Below are positions 9,983 through 18,952 of a stretch of DNA of 19,699 bases, one piece after another. The notes under the pieces are model-generated. The model was given only the letters and a program-made list of their open reading frames with translations. It ran no database searches and was not told where the DNA came from. The position numbers were made by a program, and so were the translations under genes. Every line of letters starts with the position of its first letter. The first letter of the stretch is position 1. Source of the stretch: Conidiobolus incongruus B7586 (Eukaryota > Entomophthoromycota > Entomophthoromycetes > Entomophthorales > Conidiobolaceae); contig JNEM01011954.1 in the NCBI GenBank assembly GCA_000697335.1, forward strand, positions 1 to 19,699, in the 5' to 3' direction.

Positions 9983-11323
9983 ATGAATGAAAGTATAAAA
10001 AGGATTAAATTCAATATTCCATGCGATATTAATTGTAATCATTCTAGTTGTATACTTAGTTCTATTCATTCAATTCAACAAAACGTATTATTCTTTAATG
10101 ATAAACTTAAAAGTTTCAACTTACTAATTGTTTAATTTCTAGATAAACTCTTTTTCTAACATTATATTTAAAAATATTCAACTGGAATTTTGCGAAGTAT
10201 ATAATAATTCCAAACTATATAATCAAGAAAGAAATTCTCGTGTTAATAACCATCAAATGTTAGCTAATAGTACGACAATAGGTAATTATTCAGTATTCAG
10301 TATTAGAGTTTGTCTTAAATATTACTTTATTGAATATTCAATAACTAATATAAAAAAATCTATTTTAGAAAATTATAATTTTAGCAGTCACTCGAATTCT
10401 AAAGAACATAAACTTAATACTATTCCTAAAGAAGGTGATGGTTGTGATGTAGCTCATAGCCTTAATAATAGTTACAATCAGTTACCAGTTCAAGGATTGG
10501 ATACTGTTCCGCAAGGTGTTGAGCTAAATAGAATATCAACAAGTAATTTGAATATACTGAAATTAGATTAGTGACTAATCTCTTGGTATTAGGTGCTATT
10601 ACTTCCGAAAATATCTATCAGCTCGATGAATCGAGTATAGAGAATCTATCTTTGGAGTCTGCTAAAGCATATTTGGCAAAAGCGATCCAACTGCTGAAAA
10701 AATCATCAGTACCGAGTTCTGCCGATCGATCCACTTCGATTGGTCGAGTTAACGCTTCTCTCATTCCCTTGGATCATCAATCTCCGGTACCCCCGGCGCA
10801 AGATGTTTTGAACTGGCTATCCAAGCAGGATTCTGGTAAACAAATCCGTCCAAATTTCCAGCGTAGTGACACTAATTCATCGCTATCTTCGTATCACCTT
10901 GTCAACCAATCTCCTATTTCACCGTCGGGTAATCGCGACACATTTAAGCGATCCGCATCTGAGCTCACGCCGATCATGATGACGATGCCGTTCAAGTATT
11001 CTCGACATTCATCTCGCGATGTAATGTCAGATTCGAGTCAGGATCACCATATCGCAGTACCACCTCCGCAGCGTCCGCCCATGTCCCCGTCACTATTGCG
11101 ACGCCATGCGAGCGCAACGAATGAGCCCAAGTACGCACTGACTGAGTGGGACCAACATCTACAAATCATTAAGGACCAGGAGGAAGCGTACGAAACGGTG
11201 ACGGAATCTCCCGCGAGTTCACCTAAACCTACAGCCGAAGTTACTGAGAAGGATTATGATTCCGCTTCCACCACAAGTTTGGAAAATCCATTGGCGGAAT
11301 TTGGAGCAATGGTCAATCATTAG
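9983..11323 (+). CDS. Unrecognised Ser/Pro-rich, probably phosphorylated protein; 5' end uncertain
   Basis: I do not recognise the family. The solid part is the last exon (10593-11323), less AT-rich than anything nearby, coding 243 residues. It contains a helical segment (LSLESAKAYLAKAIQLLKK), proline-rich stretches (PPPQRPPMSP), basic Ser sites resembling PKA/AMPK or 14-3-3 targets (FKRSAS, LRRHAS), several SP sites, a second predicted helix (LTEWDQHLQIIKDQEEAYE) and an acidic/Ser tail. It has no signal peptide, membrane segment or catalytic motif. The upstream part reads in frame through 9983-10084, 10143-10281 and 10369-10542. The last join (intron 10543-10592) restores frame exactly. With all three introns the protein has 381 residues; keeping the 87-base segment 10282-10368 gives 410. 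The start could instead be the ATG at 10257, because a TATAAAAAGG lies at 9994-10003. An adaptor or regulator role is inference. Confidence 0.65.
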
Positions 11324-11822
11324 TATATAATTCATATATTCATTTTAAAATTTTGTTTTGTTTATTGATAATTAAAAATCTTTATTATGATTTATTCAAT
11401 TTATTGAATTAGTAATAATTTTGCTATTTTTTTTATCTTTCAATATACAATTCTTCCATGGTTGTTCTTAACCATTGATTACATTTTGTAGTCATTCAAA
11501 TTTAACTTAGTCTACTACATCGGGAGGATTGATAATTGCAATTGTTTACAAGGTTCGCTGAATTTTGAAAGGTTTAATTAAACGCAAAACTAGGAGATAG
11601 TATTAATTAATACAATAAAGAAGATTTTAAGAGACTTTGTAGTGGAAATATATGCTAAATAATATTGAATATGTCATTTTTATTGAGGGTGATCATTTTA
11701 AAATATCAGTTGGATGAAATGATCAACATAGCTCCAACAATAATAAAGTACACCACTATGTCCTAAGCATTATTGGACATTGAATAGATAAGTTAAAAAA
11801 TCTACTAATACAATTGTTATCA
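11324..11822. other. 3' flanks of two convergent genes
   Basis: AT-rich DNA between the stop codon of the Ser/Pro-rich gene and that of the small minus-strand gene. It holds a short hairpin, ATGGTT-loop-AACCAT (11458-11475). I see no coding frame or RNA gene. Confidence 0.55.
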
Positions 11823-12038
11823 CTATTGAATTGACATCTTGCTTAAAGTGAGATGTGGATAAGGAGTTCTTGGAGGGTTAGAATTACCAGCATTTAAGTG
11901 ATTGGGAGCCGAAGAGGGCTCGACAAAGGTGAGACCAGCGGGAGCGTTGACACGAGCCTTACCCTCGCTGAAGGAAGGGCCTCGGGTGCGAAAAATAGGA
12001 GTGGTAGGGGTAGTAGGGGTATTGCAGTTGGAGTTCAT
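11823..12038 (-). CDS. Small Pro/Thr-rich protein of unknown function (71 residues)
   Basis: A single-exon frame starting with ATG, N-terminus MNSNCNTPTTPTTPIF, followed by a basic/Ser patch (RTRGPSFSEGKARV), then APAGLTFVEPSSAP and a Pro/Asn-rich tail. It has no signal peptide, membrane segment or known domain and is probably disordered. Three things support it as a gene: the locus is much less AT-rich than its surroundings, a TATA box lies 50-58 bases upstream of the ATG, and the frame is centred on the island. The TPTTPTTP and RGPSFS stretches could be kinase sites. Two other frames are open on the plus strand across the same DNA, but they read as low-complexity Gly/Val and have no promoter. 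It lies tail to tail with the Ser/Pro-rich gene and head to head with TDP1. Function unknown. Confidence 0.5.
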   Translation of the reverse strand: MNSNCNTPTTPTTPIFRTRGPSFSEGKARVNAPAGLTFVEPSSAPNHLNAGNSNPPRTPYPHLTLSKMSIQ

Positions 12039-12087
12039 TGTATTGAGAATTTCAAGTTTTCTACCTCACTCAGGCCTACATTATTCC

Positions 12088-12096
12088 TTATTTATA
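12088..12096 (-). promoter_or_regulatory. TATA box of the small minus-strand gene
   Basis: TATAAATAA on the minus strand, 50-58 bases upstream of the ATG at 12038. The intervening DNA (about 12039-12087) is fairly G/C-containing, consistent with a short leader. Confidence 0.55.
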
Positions 12097-12142
12097 CCTT
12101 CATTGCCTTGACAATTGGTGTGACATTCATAAACTCCTTCTT

Positions 12143-12159
12143 AGGGAAAAAAATCCCCT
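12143..12159 (-). promoter_or_regulatory. STRE-like element in an imperfect dyad
   Basis: On the plus strand AGGG-A7-TCCCCT, so the minus strand reads AGGGGATTTTTTTCCCT. AGGGG is the core of the stress response element bound by Msn2/4-type zinc-finger factors in yeast. It lies about 50 bases upstream of the TATA box of the small gene. Function is inferred from motif and position only. Confidence 0.35.
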
Positions 12160-13182
12160 TGAATAACATTTAACAAAACAACAATTAATTTTAAATTGCC
12201 AATTTGTTACTCTTACTAAACTATTCCAGACATTGACATCTATCAAGTTTGATAAAAATTTAATATTTGACATCAACTTCAAATTTCGACCTAAATTACG
12301 TAGTACATCTTACTATTCCAACCAATCACATCATTTCATGGATACCATTACCATCAAAACTGTAACTTATTCAACCGAAATTACAGCGTGAAAGTATGAT
12401 GCCATGTTTTCATTTCATTGATGTTACCGAAAAACCTTCAAATTTCTGTAGCCTAATCAAACTTTCAGCCCATTTGATGACTTTATTAACGCCAAATTTA
12501 ACCCTCTAATTGGATAAAAAAATATTTTAAATATAGTGGAATTATTTTATGCTTTTCAGTCTTGGAATTTTTTAATAATATATATTAATTCAATATTGAA
12601 CATCATTAAGTTTGAAATTTAGTATGAAAAAATTACCAAATAACTACAAAAAATTAGTAATTTTTAAAATGATAAAAAAAATAATATTAATAAATGCTAA
12701 TTGTTAAACACTTTATATTTGATAATATACTAAATTTAGATGTTATTTTACTAAATGATTTATTCTTCCGATAATTCAATAAATCTGTAACATTTAACAA
12801 GATTGGATATAATTTAATATAATTAAATATTGTATTTTTAATTATATTTGAAAATCATTACAATACAAGTTTGATAACTATCAAAATTATATCACAGTTA
12901 ATAAAAAAATATTCTAAATTTTTATTAAGACGAAATATATATAATGATAATCTGTGAAAAGTATCGTTGATTTAATCTGTATATTGATAAAGTAATTTAA
13001 TTTTCAATACCTTTTTAACAGTACCTTGACAACTTTCTTATTAAGACTTAAATTTACTTGTTTCTAATCCCATAATTATTATTAATAAATGATCTCTAAT
13101 TAATATTCCATTCAGATTGATTAAAAAATATGATGTCAATAACCAATAAATAAAACATATATATATATATATATATTAGATA
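12160..13182. other. Divergent intergenic region between the small gene and TDP1
   Basis: The part nearest the small gene (about 12174-12500) is less AT-rich and holds a CCAAT box (CCAATCA, about 12321) but no convincing frame, so it is probably upstream regulatory DNA. From about 12520 to 13182 it is almost pure A/T, ending in a run of AT dinucleotides just before the TDP1 start codon. Confidence 0.5.
13157..13176. repeat. (AT)10 microsatellite immediately upstream of TDP1
   Basis: Ten AT units end seven bases before the TDP1 ATG at 13183. The run may act as a TATA-like or nucleosome-free tract, and its length could vary between strains. Confidence 0.9.
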
Positions 13183-15145
13183 ATGAATTCCGATACAAAT
13201 AAATTGCTAGGGACTATAGATTTAACAGAAGAAGGTATTAATCAATAATTATTCTGAAATAAAACAATTTCAATAGAATTTGTCTGAATAATTTTTTCTA
13301 GATAATATTATTGATTTAACTACTGAAACCAGTTTATCTCCTATTATAAATAACTCAGAAACTTCAAATAAGAATGAGTAATAAGCATCTTAATAATCAT
13401 ATATCTAAAAATTTAATTCTATTATTATAGATCTATAACTGATAATTCTAATCCTCAATATTGTAATTATATTCAAATTATTAGAATTTTAAAAGTAATA
13501 ATAACTTTGACTTAGTATTAAAATATCCTTATGGTGAAGTTAGATTAACTCATACTGAATTACATACCTCAAACGCTGGCGATTCTATAACATTAGAAGA
13601 ATTAATTGACAAAGTAATTTCAAATAATTCTCAATATCACTCTAATAATAACAATATGAATTTAGAAAACTGTAAAAAAACTCATTGCTACCACATTTAT
13701 ATTAGATTTAGATTGGTTTTTAACATTTGTTCCCAATTATTGCAGTTTATGCTTAGTTGAGAGTGGAAGTAGTGATAATGTAATCCAATATTAATCATAC
13801 AGTTTATTTATTAATATATTGAAATAGTTTGGATTTTGTCAATTAACTAAAAATCAATTATTAATAAGACCTAAATTGAGATCTTGGGAAATCGTACATT
13901 GTAAATTAATGTTGATAATTTATGATGGATTCGTTAGGGTTGTGATTGGATCTCCCAATTTGGTAATGCTATATCGATTAATACTCAGATAGTTTATTTT
14001 AATATATAGTGATATAGTTGTCACAAGATTGGGGATTATTAGAAAATGTAACCACTGATATATACACAATCAACTCAATTGACCATTCTTAAATTTTAAT
14101 TAGATGATTTACTTTCAAGACTTTCCAGAATTACCATCACCACGTATCCATTACGAAACAGGGATTCAACTAGAACTTAAAAAAATCTTGGAAAGTTTAT
14201 CAGTTCCTGAAACTGTTTTTAAATGTTTGTTGAATTATGATTTCAGTAGCTTCAAAGTAATTTTTATATTGATTCTTTAACGATTGTTATTAATTGATAA
14301 TAGGGCCAACTCGTTTACAGTATCCCGAATTCTAATGGATTGTTCACCTACAATGGTATTGATTGCTTGGGCCATAAGTTGAAATTATTGCTGAAAGACA
14401 AGAATTTGAAGGATGTTAAGAAGGTGTCAATATCTTATGCTGTAAATTTATTTATATTAAAGCTATCAAAATCCAAATTAATTATTTTAGACTTCAAGTT
14501 TAGGTAGAATCACACCTAATTTTATTAATCAATTCGTCCAAAAGCTATTTTGCTTGGATAAAACTGGCATCAACTTTAAAATTGTTTTTCCATCTGTCCA
14601 AGTTGTTGAAAAATCTTTATACGGCGCAGATATGGTAAATTTGCTCAATAACTGTAAACTGATTAGGAACTAACTTTTTTTATTAGGCTAACAACTGTTT
14701 ATTCTTTAACAGATCATACTACAATGAAAACAATAAGCACTATTTCTATCAATACAACAACATTAACGATCGCAACTTATGTCACACCAAATTAATTATA
14801 ATTGATTATTCCGAAGATGAGTCAGGACCACACTGCTTCTACGTCGGTAGCCATAATCTCAGCGCGTCAGCATGGTAAACTCATCCTATATTGCATACAA
14901 TTGGCTACTAACTCTATTCTAGGGGTTATGCTAGTTCCCCATCCAAAACGGTCAAAAATTACGAATTAGGTGTTATATTCAAATTTGAAGATTGCCCCAT
15001 AGTCATTCCATTCCAATATCCTCCTAAACAATACGATAGCGATAGCGAACCTTGGACCTTTAACGAAATTAAAATTCGGGAAAAAAGGGAATCTGATTCC
15101 AATTCTCTCAACTTAGATTTAAAAGTTAAAAAGACTAAAAATTAG
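13183..15145 (+). CDS. TDP1: Tyrosyl-DNA phosphodiesterase, twelve exons
   Basis: Tdp1 hydrolyses the bond between a trapped topoisomerase I tyrosine and the DNA 3' end, a nuclear repair reaction. My model joins 13183-13234, 13302-13377, 13431-13462, 13516-13613, 13666-13779, 13828-13962, 14018-14047, 14104-14256, 14304-14441, 14491-14634, 14687-14874 and 14923-15145, giving 460 residues, somewhat compact for the family. Both HKN catalytic motifs are intact: H148-C-K150 with N168 (VVIGSPNL), and H357-T-K359 with N381 (VGSHNLSASAWG). Other landmarks are FILDLDWFLTFVP, TSSLG, YELGV (E401) and a C-terminal EPWTF. Introns are 47-67 bases, all GTA...TAG. Exons 3 and 7 are only 32 and 30 bases. The N-terminal 26 residues carry two IDLT motifs that look like SUMO-interaction motifs. 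Every join keeps frame and family similarity; the first three exons rest mainly on frame and splice signals. Confidence 0.93.
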
Positions 15146-15154
15146 TTTTTATTC

Positions 15155-15201
15155 ATAAAGAGAACTGATAAACTATAATATCAGCCAATTTATCTCTTTA
15201 T
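15155..15201 (+). other. Stem-loop just after the TDP1 stop codon
   Basis: ATAAAGAGA (15155-15163) pairs with TCTCTTTAT (15193-15201). Inside it CTGATA (15165-15170) pairs with TATCAG (15179-15184) around an eight-base loop, leaving an eight-base bulge on the 3' side. It begins ten bases after the stop codon at 15143-15145, so it would lie in the 3' untranslated region. A role in 3' end formation or mRNA stability is possible but unproven. Confidence 0.4.
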
Positions 15202-17512
15202 AAATTATTCACTATTTATTACTTGAAAATTAAATATAAATTTTGTTGCTAAAAAAGACTCGAAATACTTTATATTAGAGATGACCATGCTTCAGTAAAA
15301 ATTATATTGAATTTGAATATTGTTCCAAATTTGAAATGATTAACACTAAAAATAATTTTTTATTATAATATCTATAAATTATTCTATAAATTTGACATTT
15401 TTGTTAATTTAGCAAAAGTAATTTTATCATTTCATGTTTTATCTTAATAATTTGTGATTTGATATTATATTATATTATTAAAAGATCAAAACTATAATAT
15501 TTGTCAAAATGATTATACACTGTCTATTGTCTATCTTTAATTTGGAGTTTTATACTTATTCTATTTATAATGACTAAAATTTTTACTTATACTAAATTGG
15601 AATGAAAATATGATAATACATTAGAGAAGAAATCAACTCGCCATAATTTTTTAATTTAGAATTATTTTTCTAGTCTATTTCAATATATGAAAAATTCAAT
15701 AATTTATATAAAAAAGCTAAGGTGTTAAAAAATTTATTATATCATGTTTTGAAATATTTCTAATTATATTAACTTTTTGAAAATTATTTTTAATAGTCAG
15801 ACAAAAATTTTAAAATCAGTATTTTTGATTAAATAGACTAACTTTTTTTCAAATATCAATTTAAATTCTTTTGGATAATTAGAATATTAATAAAAAACTT
15901 CTTATGTTGTTTTTAAAAATATTGCTATAAAGTTCAATATATAATATATATATATATATTAAATTATCCAATATATTTGACTTATTAATTTGATATTTTT
16001 TGTTAATAATATTTTGTGAAATTAATAAAAATATATAGAGCAAAGTTTTATGTTTATATTGAAATAAGAATATAGCTAATATATAATGGTCAATTATATT
16101 TATACCATAAATAGATTTGAAGATATAAATAATTAATATAATATATTTTAAATCTATACTTTGGTTTTAATAATTTAAACACTAAAAAACAAATTTTAAT
16201 TGATTAATTAAAAAAATGATAAAATAATTATTTGACTCTTTATTATATAACATAGTGCAATATAATATGAATAATATATGGGATAATTGATTATATATAA
16301 TATATATAGTAAGTCATAAAAAATGGTATATTGATATAATATTATTGTTTTATATTATAAACTCTAAAGCTATATAGAAATAACCAACAATGAATTAGAT
16401 TATCAATGTTACTATCATAGTGGATTATATTATAAATGTATTTTTAAATATATAATTTTATTTAAGTTTTAAATATTATAAATTTTTTCAATAGTTATTT
16501 TTAAAAATGAAGAATTTACATTATTTATTAAAATTAAAAATAAATATTATATAAATCATATATTTTTATTGAATATATTGAAAAATTATTTCTTTTAAAT
16601 ATATTGTATATTTTATTATAATATTTCTTTAATAATGGGTGATTATTTGAAATATTCATAAATTATATTTACTCAATCAGAAATAAATCAATTAAGTCAC
16701 ATTTGTTGAACCAATTTTATTAAAAAACTTAATAAAAATGGTAATCAATATATAAATAAAAAGTGATGTCCATGAGTATTACACTTTGTTAATATAGGAT
16801 AATAATGAATTAATAAGAATTGAATAAATTGTCAACACTCAATTTAGCTCGTAATATTGATGTATTGTATTATATTATATTGGAATACTTGAATATATTT
16901 TCTGATTAGAATTCGGTTTAAACTCTCCGCAAGTTCTAAATCAACAATGTAAAGTATAGATAAAATGTATGCACCAAATTTAGATCATTTTAAAAAATGC
17001 CAATAATCCAATCTACTTAAATATAAATTATTGATGTCTACTCAAAAATTGTCCAAAATTTGATATATCCATCTAATAATGAAACATGCAAAATTTTTAG
17101 ATAATTTGTAGTTATTGGTCAAGTAATATTCTATATTGGGCTCTAAATATCAATAAAAATCACTTGAAAATTATATATAATATGAATTATATAATTATTT
17201 AATAAATTTTAATTCTTGTTAGAGTTTGAATAAAGGTGAATTCGTAAAGTTGTAATAAAGTCACGCTCATTTTTAATATTACAAAAATACTAATGACAAA
17301 TATATTAACAATGATTTTCTCTATAGATTGTTAACATATATTAAATATTTTCATTAATATTCGGAGTATTTTACAAAAAATGTGGATTATTGCCAATTTT
17401 TTAATATTACCTAATTAAACTTCTTTATTCCATCAAAAAATAAATTCATTAGATATGACTAAGAGAAAATGGATGACATCACATATCTTATAATATCCAA
17501 GATTCAAGATTC
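15202..17512. other. Gene-poor, extremely AT-rich region
   Basis: About 2.3 kb between TDP1 and the pepsin-like gene with stops in every frame, no island of coding composition and no RNA gene that I can see. It contains short AT runs such as (AT)8 at 15944-15959. A CRE-like TGACATCA (17474-17481) lies just upstream of the TATA box of the next gene. Confidence 0.6.
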
Positions 17513-17524
17513 TATATAAATATA
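17513..17524 (+). promoter_or_regulatory. TATA box of the pepsin-like gene
   Basis: TATATAAATATA, 87-98 bases upstream of the ATG at 17611. A TGACATCA half-palindrome lies about 32 bases further upstream and might be a bZIP site. Confidence 0.45.
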
Positions 17525-17610
17525 ACCTTAAGTAGAAAAAATTAAATTGAATAGTAATATATAAATCATTTTATTTGACAATATTAGAAACTAAAAAATA
17601 AGAAAAACAA

Positions 17611-18952
17611 ATGAAATTACTATACTATTTGGTTTTTAATTATTTAAACGCTTCACATTTCAGTGAGGATAAACTTATCACGTAAATTTTTTGTTTAGAT
17701 AAATGTTTATCATTATATTTATTATACTGAGTATAGTATCGACTTGGAAGAGGTATCATATCCTACCACTCATAACAAAGATGTGAAACCTAAATCTGTG
17801 TTGGAAGAAATTAAGATGAAATTTCAAATTCAAAAAAATTCAGTGGAGTTGGATGTTCTCGATGTTAAAAAGTATCCTAAGCAGCCTTTGACCAATTCTC
17901 GCAATATTCAAGTAATCTGATAATTTAATATGATTATAGTGAAAATATGATTAATGATTGTTAGTATATCGCCAATATCGAAATTGGAACACCTCCACAA
18001 CAGTTCCAGGTGGCTTTAGATACTTTGTCCAATCCATTGTGGGTGACTTCGAGTGAGTGCTACGATTATGCTGAATGCTTCTTACACCCCAAATTCGATC
18101 ATACTAAGAGTAAAACTTATGAACCGATCGCTAAGGATAGCTACTATAGGAGGAATTTGTACTATACTTACGTTAATTTGGGACAGGTATTTTATATTTT
18201 ATGAACTATATTTGATTATTAATAAGGTTTAGGATCGAGTCAAATTAGGTAAATTGGATTTTGAGGATATGGTATTTGGAGCTGCTTTGTACAGATATAT
18301 TACCAATCATTTGCCCACCCATGTGGATGGTGTCCTCGGATTGGGATTAGGGGAATCCGAAGAGGATGTGAATGATCGCTCCACGTTGTTAGGACTCATC
18401 AAGGATCAAGGAATGGATCCCATCTTCTCGCTCCATCTCACCAATAAGAGCGAATCTGATCGCGGCGGCGCACTAGTCCTTGGTGGTTACAATGACAAAC
18501 ACTTTAAAAAACCATTACGCTGGTATCCATTAAGCAATCCCAAGAAGTGGGCAGTAAATATCAACAGCATCAAACTCCAAGACGAAGAACTCGAACTGGA
18601 GGAAACCACCGCAATCTTCGACATTGCTTTACCTTACATCGAAATCAATCCCATCATTGCCGAGCTCCTCAACAAACAGATCGGTGGTCAACTTAAAGAT
18701 TTTTATGGACCCTATTTCTTCAATTGCTCCACCATTGACAGCTTGCCCAACATCCAATTCAAATTGGGCAATGACTACTACGAATTGACACCCGATGACT
18801 ATATTTTGGAGTCTTACGACCAATGTATTTCCATCATTCAACCTCTCAGATCTCAGAATATAAGTCAATGGGTATTGGGTAACCGATTTTTAAACAAGTA
18901 TTACAGTGTTTTCGATGCCAAAAATTTGAGAGTGGGATTAGCTGAAATTTAG
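17611..18952 (+). CDS. Pepsin-family (A1) aspartic-protease-like protein with degenerate active site, four exons
   Basis: My model joins 17611-17681, 17737-17911, 17965-18186 and 18233-18952, giving 395 residues, a normal pepsin/cathepsin D length. A short hydrophobic signal segment (about 2-14) is followed by a propeptide (ITIDLEEVSYPTTHNKDVKP) and the two-lobed fold: YIANIEIGTPPQQFQVALD, VDGVLGLGLGESE, GGALVLGGYND, a C321/C354 pair, and WVLGNRFLNKYYSVFDAKN near the end. Both catalytic aspartates seem present (D101, D286), but the DTG motifs read D-T-L-S-N and D-I-A-L-P. The flap also lacks the usual YGTGS and reads YYTYVNLGQ. It should enter the secretory or vacuolar route, but normal peptidase activity is doubtful. 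Frame, introns (46-55 bases, TAG ends) and hydrophobic core are intact, so it reads as a functional gene rather than a pseudogene. A binding or inhibitor-trapping role is speculation. Confidence 0.9.

Noticed and set aside
11898-12173. Two overlapping plus-strand open frames across the small minus-strand gene
   Set aside because: They read as low-complexity Gly/Val/Arg sequence antisense to the Pro/Thr-rich protein. The TATA box and STRE-like site favour the minus strand.
15944-15959. (AT)8 run and other short AT or ATT tracts
   Set aside because: These are expected in DNA of this composition and show no repeat-unit structure or flanking duplication that would suggest a mobile element.
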